A stretch of 64,000 nucleotides of DNA, from positions 290,002-354,001 of the forward strand of contig CAJJDN010000117.1 in the NCBI GenBank assembly GCA_905182985.1. The letters are read 5' to 3'. Positions 23,972-35,577 of this stretch are shown here, in pieces; positions within the stretch are counted from its first letter, which is position 1, and every line of letters begins with the position of its first letter. The notes under the pieces are model-generated. The model did not search any database. It was not told the DNA's origin and worked only from the letters and a program-made list of their open reading frames with translations. Source of the DNA: Paramecium sonneborni. Taxonomy: Eukaryota > Ciliophora > Oligohymenophorea > Peniculida > Parameciidae. Both the position numbers and the translations under genes were made by a program.

Positions 23972-24785
23972 TCAACTAGAATGAATAAAAAAAAGTATAA
24001 AAATAATATTAAATTATTGTTAAATCTATTAAACACAAATTATGTAATCAATTTATACCCCATATTTTTTCAAAAACTTTATAATATGTGCTTTTTAAAG
24101 ATTTTGGCTAATATGATTAAGCAATCTTACATCATGTTGATAATAATAATGTATGATAGCAATAACAAATGAAAAAACAAGAACATCTCCATGAGGAATG
24201 TTTATCATTTTTCTCCTGCTTTTTAATAGGTTTATGAATGTTTCGCAAAATCTTGGAATAATACTTAAACAAATTTCCATCGCTCTAAATTAAGATTCAA
24301 GAGATACCTTGTATTGGATTCTAAGAGTAGAGCAAATGAACTCATAAACCCTCCCGATAATGGAACAAAAGGATCAACTTTTTTAAGGAGATTTTTTTAT
24401 TTGCACCAATTATATCGTAGTATTTGAACCATAAAAGAAAGGAAGCATATACTTTTAAAATAAGATACAAGAGCTCTGCTAATAGTAGAGACAGGACTAT
24501 TTAATTTAAAGGTATTGTGGATACTTTTTCATAAGTTGTTTTCGTTTATAAAGTAGAAAAGGGATCAAATGAACTGGTAAATAAACTTTGGAATTAGATC
24601 TCATGATTCTTGGAAGACTTTATAAAGTAATTTTGAATTTATTTACTTTGATAAAATGTTCATTTCACAAGATAGTCCTGGATGTACTATTTCACAACTG
24701 AAGGGTGTTCCTAATAATAAGGATAGAAGATTCTACCTTATTGTATGATTAATTGATCTGCAGGACTGATTACATAACTTGCCAT
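23972..24785 (-). CDS. TMEM135-like membrane protein
   Basis: About 235 residues, introns of 26, 29, 28 and 23 nt. The N-terminus has the Cys-rich CEIVHPGLSCEMN region of TMEM135 relatives, followed by MRSNSKVYLPVHLIPFLL, the PVSTISRALVSYFKS membrane segment, GGFMSSFALLLES, the ICLSIIPRFCETF helix and VLVFSFVIAIIHYYYQ. TMEM135 proteins act at mitochondria and peroxisomes and influence mitochondrial dynamics. It is shorter than the animal protein, with a single repeat of the domain. The last 35 residues are not conserved. Confidence 0.75.
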
Positions 24786-24839
24786 GATTATTTTATTTAT
24801 TTTAAAATTTTAGTTGGAATAAATGGATATTATTATAAT

Positions 24840-26228
24840 TCATTAATTGATGTTTTTAGTATAATAAGCAGCCAATCCAATTAATAATCCTTAAAAAATG
24901 AAAGTGCCATCAAATCTCAATATTGGAACAATGAGCAATATGAAGAGAGCTGAAAAAATAAAACCTAGTAATCCACTAAAATTAACAATAGGGAGTATGT
25001 CTGCACCTATTTTCTTACCAAATATTTAGAGTAATCCTGGACCTAAAATAACAATGATTCCTTTTGAGATAATTGATAACAATAAATAATCTAAATAGTT
25101 TTGATATACTTTACCAATAATGAATAAGTCTTTAGAAATATTCAAGGATATTGGGATCATCATAGCAATGATACTCATTATTATTAATAATTTATGTAAT
25201 AAGACAGTGAATGCAATCTAATCAGCCATTTTACCAAAGACGAAATTAGCAATTGATCCAAGAATAATTCCAAGTGTATCAACCCATGTAATAAGTTAAT
25301 CGTTATTAATCTCTTAAACTAATTATATAAATTTACCTTTTATAACACATAGGTTTTATAATTTAATCCCAACGTCACTTCAAAAAAGAAAACAGTAAAA
25401 TATGATCCTAGAATAATTTTGAATTGCTTGGTTTTAACAACTTAAAAAAGTGGATCATTTGAAGTAATTGTGATATTCTATATTTCATTAGTTAGAAGTT
25501 ATAATTCTTGTTCTTCTACATTCTCTAATTTTCTTTAATTTATTAGTAAACTTCCAGAAACACTTAAAGTGCCTGCTATAAATCCTGCATATTTAATAGC
25601 TTAATAAGTGTTAATAGCAACAACATCAGAAAAATATAAATATTACTGAGAACCTACTTAGATCTATGTAATGATTTATTAATTACTGATAATGTAGCTT
25701 CTTCATTATTAGGATTTACTATGTATGTTACTAGAAGTAAATAAAAAAATGTAGCAAATCCAAATACTCCAAATAAAATACCTGTCACCATTCCTTCCTC
25801 TTCTGAAAAATGACTCCATAGACATTTTAATAATGGAAATGCTAACAATGCATATCCCAAACCTATAAAACCCAAATAAAATATTATGAATTCTAAATAA
25901 GAGTTAGCGTGTAACGCTATTAAGAATGAAATAAATTATAATGATGTTGTAATTCTTATTAGTTTCTCATACCCTATTCTATCAGCAATCTTTAAAGAAT
26001 ACACTGATGCAATCGCCAATGGTATACCCATTAATGCTATAGGCAATGTGTTATATGCAACTGGTAAATTAGGATCATTCATTTTGAAATATGAATAATA
26101 ATATACATTTGATTTCCCCCATGTCATTAAAAGTGCTTGTCCTGCCTTTACTAACATTGCACCTATAAGGCATTTCTAATTTATTATAATAATTATTATA
26201 CTAAGCCATCAGGCGAATATTTATTCAT
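24840..26228 (-). CDS. Major facilitator superfamily transporter
   Basis: About 437 residues, introns of 26, 23 and 26 nt. Twelve hydrophobic segments can be counted, with a central charged loop (QRKLENVEEQELQ). The loop between helices 2 and 3 has LKIADRIGYEKL, the usual G-x-x-x-D-R-x-G-like MFS signature, and the second half has FGKMADQI. The closest remembered type is the nodulin-like/MCH1-like group, but the substrate cannot be told. Start MNKYSPDGL lies just before the first helix. Confidence 0.85.
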
Positions 26229-26256
26229 TGTAAATTAATATTTAATTATTTGAAGA

Positions 26257-26679
26257 ATGTTTTAACAAAAAGAGTTCGATTATTCTTAAACTCCAGAAGT
26301 TTAATAATTATATTAAGAATTCGTTGATGCTTTTGAAGAAAAACTAATTGTTGAAGATTTTATTCCAGTTGTTGAAGCTGCTTGCGGAGAATAATGTTCT
26401 TTATTATTAAAAAAATTACAAAGAAGAAAAAATTAAAAATTGGATTAAGACGAATTTGCTTAACAGTTTAACTTTGAATTGTCTGAACCTGAAAACTTTG
26501 ACTGCATCTATGAAGTATTAGAATAAGGTAAAGGCAAAATCACTTTTGAAGGATTAAAAGCTGCCAATTAGAAATATAAATTTGGATTAACTGATTAAGA
26601 TATGAAAATCATGATGTAATACACTAATGTCAAAGATTAACCTATTACTAAATCAGTATTTAGATAAATGATATCATGA
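26257..26679 (+). CDS. Small EF-hand-like protein
   Basis: Intronless, 140 residues. Organised like half of a calmodulin/centrin: KLDQDEFAQQF, a linker, then GKGKITFEGLKAANQKYKF and LTDQDMKIMMQYTNVKDQ. The calcium loops are degenerate, lacking acidic residues at several ligand positions, so binding is doubtful. Start codon 28 bp from that of the divergent MFS gene. Confidence 0.65.
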
Positions 26680-26716
26680 TCATTTATATCCAATATTTAT
26701 TTTAAAATATAAAATA

Positions 26717-27860
26717 TCAATTAACTAACAACCATTCTTTTGTTCTCTATTCAATAAATTCTCCAAAATTTATAAATACTATTCCAAATATTAAACTTAA
26801 CAAAATTATATTTATTAACATAATTTAAGATGAGTACTTATTTATTTTATTTATTTATTCCTATTCTTTTGCTATCTCATTTTCTCTCTTATTTGTTTCT
26901 TATTCTTGTGGTTTATTGAGTAACAAACTTTATTAAACCTTCTCTTCTTCTTCCATCATTTTATAAACTGATTAATATATTAAATAATATTACCTTAATC
27001 AAAATATTATAATTATTAAGGATGAAAACTCTCTATTTATTAATGTTAAATTCTTATATTAGCTTATTATAAAAAGTCTGGATTCATTGCTTTCCAAAGT
27101 AATCTTTCAAATTCAGCTGTTTACTTTTTATTCATTAGAATTTCTTATTCTTCATCTGATAAATCATTCCTTTATGCTTCTTTCTACTTTTCACTTTCTC
27201 TTTTCTATTTTTACTCTACTTATTTATTGTTTTAATTTTATTATTATTAAATAGCATCTTTTATCTATTCACTTTAATTATTAATCTTTTAATCTTCTTT
27301 TCTCTCTTATTAATGATCATCCTTCTTAAACTAAGACTACTCTTCATTCTTTTATTATTTCACTTTTGGTGCTATTAATTTTACAATAGGACCACAAATA
27401 TCGCATTCCCATTTATGACTTCCTAAAGCTAATGATTTTATTTGATTTGATGTATATTGAATTGAACCAACTGCAAAGTCTTTTACATGAAAATGTTAAA
27501 TGATTCCTTCAATCATAGTCCTGACTAAACAAATTAATTAATATAAATAAACTTACTTGTCCAACTAGGATTCCAATTTTCAGGATGAAATTTTGTTATA
27601 TTTAAACATATTTTTGTTTTAACTTCAAATCTACCATTTGGAGTAAGAAAAAAAATGTTTGGAGGTTTTATTGGATAATCAACTGGTAATTCTATTTTTC
27701 CATGATATATTCCTTCTGAATAGTCTGAATCTTCTGGACCTCTTATTGTGAAATGCCATTCATAAAGATTGTTATTTATGCATTAAGCAACAAATGATTA
27801 TGGTGGATCATTTCTAAGCTATTCAAGCTCTTTTATAATTCTTTTTGTCATTAGACTCAT
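26717..27860 (-). CDS. UBE2J-type ER-anchored ubiquitin-conjugating enzyme
   Basis: About 361 residues, introns of 32 and 26 nt. The UBC domain begins MSLMTKRIIKELEQL and has FTIRGPEDSDYSEGIYHG, PVDYPIKPPNIFFLTPNGRF, the active-site Cys in TKICLNITKFHPENW and WNPSWTIRTMIEGI. This is the UBC6/UBE2J form, without the HPN motif. A long Gln/Glu/Lys-rich linker contains CDICG. A hydrophobic tail (MLINIILLSLIFGIVFINF) is the expected C-terminal ER anchor. The second intron is needed to reach the anchor; without it the frame ends at 26956. Role by family: ER-associated degradation. Confidence 0.92.
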
Positions 27861-27894
27861 TGTAGTTTAATAAAATATAAAATAATTAATCAAA

Positions 27895-29644
27895 ATGAGT
27901 AGCTTTTTTTCTAAATTTGTATCTTTTGTAATGGATGACAAACCAAAACCATAAAATACTATCATGAATGCTTTTATAAATTAGCCATAAAAATAATAAA
28001 GTGAAAGTGAAAATTCTGATGAAGATTCAAATAATTCAGAAAATGAATCAAGAAATTCATAAGAATAAGATGAAGAGGAAGAAGATGATAATGAAGAAGA
28101 AGAGGATGAAAATGAAGAAGAAGATGAAAATTCTGAAGAAAGTTATGATGAAGAAGAAGTGACTTCAAAAAAAGAAAGTGAAAATAAATCTGAAGAGTGT
28201 TCTCCTTGTTGCAATAAAAATATGAAATAAGATATAGTAGAAGATATAGATTAAGAATTAGAATAAGAATTGTGGTATTGGAATAAATTATCACATGATA
28301 ACTAATAAAAAGAGATTTAAAAATAATTATTAGATGTATGTTGAATAAAATAATTATTATTTAGATTACTTTAAATTCTTTACTAAATTCTGATACTATA
28401 ATTCAATTACATCATTAATAAAAATACAATTAAGTTATCGATTCAATAGATGAACCTGAATATAAATTAGATTATATTAATTTTATTTGGAATGATATTT
28501 CAGATTCTCAAATTTTAATTAAGCATATAGAACTATTGTGTAAACATAAACCATAATAAGTTCCTAATTTTTTAAGATCTGGTAAATATCCAATCTTTGA
28601 CTCCATTTATTTAACAAAAGCATTTAATATTTATGAAGGAACAGCTATATTGTTGGAGAAGATGAATAAAATAGATGAAAGCATTTAAATTTATTTAGAA
28701 TTTATGGATGATTTATTGAAACGTTATCTAAGAGAAATTATTAGACTACCTGTTTAGATTTCAAAGAAAAAGAAACCCTATTTAGTAATTACTACTATTG
28801 GATAATTAATCTCTACTCTTAATGAGCTATTGAAGAATATGGAAATACTATTAGATAATAATAAATTCCATAATAATATAGACATATTGTATTTTTAAGT
28901 GTTTAATCAAATAATTGATTGGTAAAGAATGTTGTATTAAGCTTATAAATTAGATAATACAAAAATTGAAATATTGACAATTATCAATAATTTTAGAACT
29001 AATACACCTGAAATTCTGATAAAATTGTTATATTCAACTGATATTGAACTATTTATAGATGAGTTGATAAATAATTATTCGAAGTTAAATTTAGGATTTT
29101 AATTTTATTGTTTTAGAGCTGTTTTTTTGGATTTTCATTGTTATTAACATATTTTAAGACTTGGCAATTTGGAATTATGTAAAACAAATAACATTATAAA
29201 TGATATCCTACATAAAAACAGAAATTTAGGGAAGAGAGTAGATATAATATGTTAATAATGCTAATAATTAGGACATAGGATTATTGATGATATTGGAGGT
29301 TATAAAAAAAGTTATTTATAGAGATTGAAAATGTAGTGACATTTAATTGTGGCCATTCATATCATATATCTTGTTAGAGGAATTGGATTTGTTCAGTTTG
29401 TTAATCAAAAATAAGTGAATTGTTAGTTTAAGTTCAGCATATAATGGCTGCAAAAATGAATCAGTTAAAAAATTAATAAAAATAAAATTTAAATAAAAAT
29501 ATTCAATAGAAAGAGGAACAATTAAAACGTAATAATAATAAGTCAATAATAAAATAAAGTGAATTTGATAAGAGAAAAATAAAAATGGATAATTTGTAAT
29601 AATATGAATTAAGAAAATAAAATGAAAAATATATATAATTATGA
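27895..29644 (+). CDS. Vps8-like protein with C-terminal RING
   Basis: About 565 residues, introns of 29 and 23 nt. The first 130 residues are strongly acidic (Glu/Asp/Ser runs), then CSPCC. The middle is a helical repeat array (CLHR-like) with motifs such as ILIKHIELLCKHKP and KAFNIYEGTAILLEKM. The C-terminus has an incomplete RING: CQQCQQLG, DDIGEIENVVTFNCGHSYH, CSVCQ, followed by a Gln/Lys coil. These match the C-terminal half of Vps8 of the CORVET endosomal tethering complex. The N-terminal WD40 propeller of Vps8 is absent and replaced by the acidic stretch. Confidence 0.7.
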
Positions 29645-29680
29645 AACATTATAAATTAAATAATTAAGATGAATTGATTT

Positions 29681-30968
29681 TCAATTATCTATGGATAAAT
29701 TATTACATCCAGTATTATCAGGCCATGATACAAAGTCTAAATAATTGGATGAGATAGATTAATCTAAAACCCATGATGATAAAGTCTTGGCAATTGTATT
29801 TCCTGATCCTGAAGGAACTTAGAATTTTGTACCATGATAATAAGAGCTTTCAAGAAAACTATAAAATAATAAATTGATATTTTATACCAATGTTATAAAC
29901 AGGCAGGTCCAAAAGCACCAGTATTATAATGAGTAGAGAATCTTGATTTCATCATCACTTCCATACTTATAGCATGACTTTCAATGAAATTTACTTAATT
30001 TTAATTGCAATTTAATAATGTTCCATCATTTGCACATGATAATTTCAAAATATTTGGAATACACCATGAATCATATGGTGATTATACAAAAAAGATTGGG
30101 GTATCAATATATTCTATTAAATATTAAGCAAATAAGCATTTCCATTATTCATTTGGATTAGATTAGACACATCTAGTATTTGGTGGAGATAATTCACTAT
30201 TTGACAATTACATGAAATTAGTATGATAAGTATTTTTATAAGAAATTGAACCATCATATGTTTATAAATCTTAAAACACTCCAGAATCTGGTACACTATA
30301 TAATAAATAACAATTAAGAGTACTTCAATACTGTTACACTTTATGGTAATAAATCTCTGATTGTTTATACCCAAGTAAAAGATGCTAATCCTCCTGCTGA
30401 GCATCCAGATACAATTACTTTGTCAGCTTAAGTTAATTCATTCAAGAATTAATTTATGATAGATCTTGTAATTGAATTACCTCTAAAATAAAGATTGACT
30501 CCATTAACAATTATAGGATCTTTAGCATATCCTTAATGTCCTAAGAGATCAATATATAATCATTACCTGTTCCATCACAATAGTTAATATAAATAGAATT
30601 CCAATTATATAACACAGGATTTATCTTAGAATCTCTTGAGAAGATTCCACCTATATTTACTTATTAGGCCTTATTTTTTGATGATCCCATTTCAGTTTTA
30701 GATCTTGATAAGGCATCATTTTTTGTAGCTTCTAAACTTTTTCCGCCTATCCAACCTCCTCCTTGAAAATAAATAATCCAAGACTTAGCTCCACTTCCAC
30801 TTCCTCTATCAAAATAAAATGACTTTTTATATTTTATAATAATCATACTCCTCTTGATCCATCTAAGCATAATGCTTATTCATCTTACACTAAGTTAAGT
30901 GTATGAGCTGAATAAGTAATTTGTACAGTCAAAAAGACCATAAAGGCAGCATTAAAATAATTCATCAT
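29681..30968 (-). CDS. Notum/pectin-acetylesterase family secreted hydrolase
   Basis: About 392 residues, introns of 26, 26, 28 and 29 nt. A signal peptide opens the protein (NYFNAAFMVFLTVQITYSAH). Then LCLDGSRG, the oxyanion strand WIIYFQGGGW, YINYCDGTGHQG, and the nucleophile elbow SGCSAGGLA. Near the end GPACLQH supplies the likely catalytic His; Asp is in VPDSG or YSVPD. Many Cys suggest disulfides. Members are serine carboxylesterases (deacylation of Wnt in animals, pectin deacetylation in plants); a digestive role is an inference. Converges on the Vps8-like gene. Confidence 0.9.
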
Positions 30969-31151
30969 GAAATTAAATTAAAAAGATTAATTGATTGATA
31001 AAGTAGAATGAATTTTATAAATCAATTGTTTTTGATTATAAATACTAGAATAGAGATTTAAAGAGAGTAGCTCAAATTAAAACTAAGAATATTGTTATAT
31101 ATTTAGAAATAAAAAATTATATAAAATTTAATTGATCATTAGCTTTCAAAT

Positions 31152-31778
31152 ATGTGGAATTATGTTAGTTCAAGTAAAATCATAGAACTAAAATAATAAG
31201 CCTATGTAATAAAATTACTATATGATTTTAGTCATATGATAGACATATTAAAATAGTGAATAAAGCCAAAGCTACAATTGATAATGGAACTCCATACAAG
31301 CATAAATTTACTTCAAGATTAACTAATAAATATTAGTAATATATATAGTTATTTTTATGTAATAAAACTATGCAGAAATAAATAGAAGTAATTCAGCTTT
31401 ATTAAGAAGAATGTTGTACATAAATTCTCACCGTAGCAATCTTAATAAATAGAAGCTTGTTAAATCTTATAAAGATATATCCCATGTTTTAAAAAGCAGC
31501 AAGTAATTACATACTGATAGAGATAGAATGCAAGATGAAAATGAAGTAAAATTTATTTGATTATTTAAATAAGAAAATAGTAGCTAGACTTATAGCAACG
31601 AAATCTTATTATGAAAGAGATAATTAATTAACATAAACACAAAAATCTATAGCATGTCGAAAAAATATATCATAAAATGCAAGTATTAAGTTTAGTAAAT
31701 TTAGGACGATTGGTATATATGAATTTAAGTGATGAATCATATGGATTAAATAAGAATTCTTTGTTTAAGTAATACTGA
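31152..31778 (+). CDS. Hypothetical protein, exon structure uncertain
   Basis: Starts MWNYVSSSKIIELKQQAYS after a 26-nt intron. The middle reads best in another frame (NSALLRRMLYINSHRS, LVKSYKDISHVLKSS), and the end reads IYHKMQVLSLVNLGRLVYM to a TGA at 31776-31778. A 35-nt intron joins the last two parts; the first junction needs an intron I could not place cleanly (17 nt is the only fit). Basic, helical, no family recognised. Possibly one gene of about 180 residues, possibly damaged. Confidence 0.45.
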
Positions 31779-31887
31779 TATGTATTTTATATTGATTTGA
31801 TATGTTTCTTTTGTAATTTGTAATATAAATCTGAAAAAAAAATTAAATATTAATCAAGGTATTTAAATCTTTTAATATATTTATTCA

Positions 31888-32604
31888 ATGGCTTCCTAAA
31901 ATAGACCACCTTAAACTCGTCAATTAACAAAACCAAAATGTATATTTATAAGTATAGCATTGTAGTTGAAAAACTCAGCGAAGTTAGACCAGGAATTCAT
32001 GGATATAATACCTTCGTCAAAGTAAGAAATGAAATTTGAATATCCTAGATTGAAGATATCAAGAAAGAGCAAATTAAAAGATATGACGGATCAACTTTAG
32101 TTGTTGCTGAAGGATTGGCTGGAGATGATACAGGAGTTATTAGATTCAGAGTTATTGGAGAATATGCCAACATTCTTGAAAAAGGTAAATGTTATGCATG
32201 GAGAAACGGATTGTCTGAAGTCATCTAAGAAAGACACAGACTTTCACTTGATTAATTCGGACGTATAACACCTGAAAAAGTAAATTAAGCAATCTATATT
32301 ATAGGATGATTTAGTTGTTGTCAACTAAAATGGTAAAAAATACTCTGATGTTGAATATGTCAGAAAAGACCCAAGACCAAATACCAACAACAATAGAAGA
32401 GATAACAGAAATAATAGAGATAATAGAGACAATAGAGATAATAGAGGTGATAGAGAAAATAGAGACAATAGAGGTGATAGAGAAAATAGAGATAATAGAG
32501 AAAATAGAGACAATAGAGGTGATAGAGACAATAGAGATAACAGAGAATAAAGAAGACCTTAAGGAAATAGAAATACCAGAGGAGGAAATTAAAAGAGAGA
32601 TTGA
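31888..32604 (+). CDS. SOSS-B/hSSB1-like OB-fold nucleic-acid-binding protein
   Basis: About 212 residues, introns of 26, 27 and 25 nt. The OB fold has the SOSS-B pattern: EKLSEVRPGIHGYNTFVKI, VAEGLAGDDTGVIRFRV and GKCYAWRNGLSEV. The C-terminal third is a repeat of Arg-Asp-Asn/Arg-Gly-Asp type triplets ending in an Arg/Gly-rich tail, likely an RNA- or protein-binding extension. Family members bind single-stranded DNA in repair or act on RNA processing. The standard-code frames around the repeat are shadows. Confidence 0.82.
32395..32550 (+). repeat. 9-bp-based tandem repeat coding RDN units
   Basis: Repeats of the pattern GA(T/C)AATAGA with a higher-order unit that includes GGTGATAGAGAAAATAGA. 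In frame it codes Arg-Asp-Asn, Arg-Gly-Asp and Arg-Glu-Asn triplets inside the OB-fold gene. Confidence 0.9.
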
Positions 32605-32702
32605 GTTAGTCAATGTATCGAACATTATAACATATTTACACCATCAATTCAATATTAGACTATTTATAAATTTAATTGATATGTTAAGTATAACTAAAGG
32701 TT

Positions 32703-33092
32703 TCAATTAGCAAAAGATCTTCTTCGAGAGAAATCTGATTTTGTTTTATATGGGATTTCTAATTGATTTATCAAATTATAACAATTCAATTTCTCATTAT
32801 TATTTTCTTTATCTCCTATTACACAGATATTTTAGTTATTATTTCTCAATTTTTGTATACCTTCATTTAAGTAGTTTTAAGGAATGTATTTCTTTAATTG
32901 TACTTTTGTATAATGATTTCTATTTTCAATTGACTATTACAAATAATCTAATTTATTCATCATTGAATTTATATTAAGTAAAATATCCTCACATTATTAA
33001 CTAGTTTTGATCTTTGTTTATTGATTTCGACTAGAAGATAAACTATTTCGTACAGATTTTCTGTAACCACTACTTTCTTAAACATAAAGCAT
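32703..33092 (-). CDS. Small hypothetical protein
   Basis: One open frame of 129 residues from an ATG at 33090-33092 to TGA at 32703. Ser/Asn/Gln-rich N-terminus, a short helix (CEDILLNINSMMNKLDYLQ), then KVQLKKYIPQNYLNE and a basic end (KSDFSRRRSFAN). No family recognised. Favoured over the plus strand because this frame is long and its composition fits neighbouring genes. Confidence 0.55.
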
Positions 33093-33274
33093 ATTTATTT
33101 TTAACGAAAATTAATAATAATCATTTAATTCATCATATTTATATTCAAAGCTTTACTAAAATGTTGAGTTTTTTTAAATCTAAAGGAAAACTATTAAGTG
33201 ATTACTTAAAATGAATAAAAAAAGAATAGATGAATCTAGACAGTTTTAATTATATTTTAATTATTATAATAATA

Positions 33275-35031
33275 ATGGGAAGCGTCTCTTCAAATCCAAA
33301 TGCGGATGAAACAGGCACAATTAGCAATCTTCCTATGCATTTACGTAGAATGGAATTGAAATTTGAAATTACAAAAGATGTCAATCCAAACCTTAAATAG
33401 CTATTACACTGTAATGGAATGAATTATATTAGGGTCATTGATGGAAATAAGATAAGTTTATGAATAATTTTAGAGAAGATCTACTTCTCCTTTTATTGAT
33501 AAAAATATATTTTGTAAAATTGTACCTTTTAGCCGATCAAATGCAAGCTTCATTTTTGATTAGTTTTGTATTGGCAACAAAGTTCTCTCAATTTATGAAT
33601 TCATATGTGTTTTGACAATCACTTCCTATACTCATTACATTCATAAAGTTCATTGTAATTATTGTTTTCTACATATATTAGTCTTATATATTGTATTTGA
33701 TTTAGATTGTAGTGGAAATATAAGTTTGAATGAATTACTGATTATATTTAAATCAATTATTTTAGGATATTGTAAGTTAACAGAAGCTGAATTACCATCC
33801 TACATATAGTTGGAGAAGTTTGCGAAATTAATGTTTCTGAAAAGTGATATTTAAGTAGATAATTCTTTAGAGTTAAGCGAGTAATTAATAATCTAAATTT
33901 AGAATAATAGAATGGTTAGATAATAATCCTACTGGTTTATAATTATTTCAGATGTATGAACCTAAATAAAAGGTTTAAGAGCCCTTTGAAGCTTTTCGTT
34001 CTTTCCGAGCTTATACTGAACAAGAGGCTGAAAACATGTTAGAAATGATTACCAAATCAAATAAGAATGAATATTATATGAAGAGTTTAAATGATTAGGT
34101 TGGAAAAAGGAATAAATTTAGTTACATGGCTAATACTAAAAGTTAATAATAACAATAGATTTATTCAATATAATAATAAAGAAATTAATCATTACCAAAA
34201 ATCCAACCTTAAAAATAATTAAATATGGAAGAAGAATTGGAGGAACTAAACATTTTAGAAAAAGCACTAGATTAACATTAAAAGAAATATGATTTATCAA
34301 CAGAGAAGCCATCTTAAAGTATGCATCATCCAGCTTAGAATCCTATATAATTAGGTAAGAGAGTAAAAAGTTAAGGTAGGATAATGAAAAACATTATTAT
34401 TACTAAAGGGTGTACATTAACAAGAAATGAAATATTTAGAGTTAAGAATTATTTTGATTCTCTTTCTGATAATAATAAGGTTATTGGAGTAAAAGATTTT
34501 ACTAAGGCCTTTTAAAATAAACCTCATATGAAAAGAGTAACAGCAAGTTTGTATAATTATTTAGATTCAAAATAAAAGGGATTTGTTACATTTGATTAAT
34601 TAATGTTGAAATTATATCCATCATTAACCAAAGTTTAATTAGAAATGATTAATAATTGGATTAAACAATATAATGAAGTATTCTCAAAAAGTTCAAAAGA
34701 AAGTATAGAATTGGAAGTTCTCAAAAATAATGACACTAAATAAATGAAAAGAAAGAGAGTATTACCTAAAAGTAGTATGATTAGAATTAAGTAGATTTAT
34801 GATCTTATTGATCAAGATAACAAAGGATGTAATACTTATTATTTATAAAATTTAGATATCTCTTTAGAAGATCTTAAAAAGACTTTTACTTATGGTTTCA
34901 CTGCCAAAGAGGTTGAAGACTTATTTCGATTACATGACCAAGATAAAGATGGAAAATTAGGAATGGAAGATTTTATTAGAATTATACTTCCTCCAGATTA
35001 TGTTATAGAAGATGAAGCAGAAGAATAATGA
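33275..35031 (+). CDS. Large EF-hand calcium-binding protein
   Basis: About 561 residues, introns of 22, 27 and 22 nt. MGSVSSN at the start allows N-myristoylation. The first half has a CBL/recoverin-like EF-hand: VFDLDCSGNISLNELL with a complete loop. The middle is a polar linker with Gln-rich coil. The C-terminal part has DLIDQDNKGCNTYY and a complete loop DQDKDGKLGMEDF. A membrane-attached calcium sensor is plausible. One hand near residue 75 is hard to read because of the intron choice. Confidence 0.75.
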
Positions 35032-35577
35032 AAAATATACACATTTCTTATTATATCATTATTTCTTATCTTGTAATTCTTAATTTATTATTAAGAATAA
35101 CTTGAAATTTAGATTTATTATCTATCAAAAATGATAGCAACAAGATTAATAAACATCACACTAAAGTTTGATAAAATAAATATATAATTCAAAAAGTATC
35201 ATATCTTTATTCGTAATATCTAATTTTCAAATAGGATCATTTCTTATTATATTTAGATAAGATTTTCAAATTAAATTATAATTAATTTGTCTGTTATTAA
35301 ACAAAATTAAACAAAATAGATAATATGAAAATTCCAAATTTATCCATAATAAATAAAGTCAATAATTAAAGAAATACTACTTTGTTAAATAACAAGAATA
35401 ATCAAAAAGCATGTAAAATAAACAAAATATATATTAAACTAATCCTACTCCAAGAAAAACAATTCAAATTATTAATCTACTTTTTCATTTAGATCAAACA
35501 GAAGATATAAAATAATATCAATATTAGATTATAGAAAATATTATTAAAATTTATATTTAACACCTCATTATATATAA
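35032..35577. other. Convergent gap, no clear gene
   Basis: 546 bp between the stops of the EF-hand and ankyrin genes. On the plus strand an open, Gln-rich stretch (about 35180-35580) reads QTNPTPRKTIQIINLLF but has no start and runs antisense into the ankyrin gene end. I treat it as chance or remnant. Confidence 0.4.

Noticed and set aside
23948..24172. Plus-strand protein MKIVKEKPSTRMNKKK
   Set aside because: Covered by the antisense TMEM135-like gene, whose motifs and introns are consistent.
32311..32625. Ser/Ile repeat protein on the minus strand and Ile/Glu repeat protein on the plus strand
   Set aside because: Shadows of the RDN repeat in the OB-fold gene.
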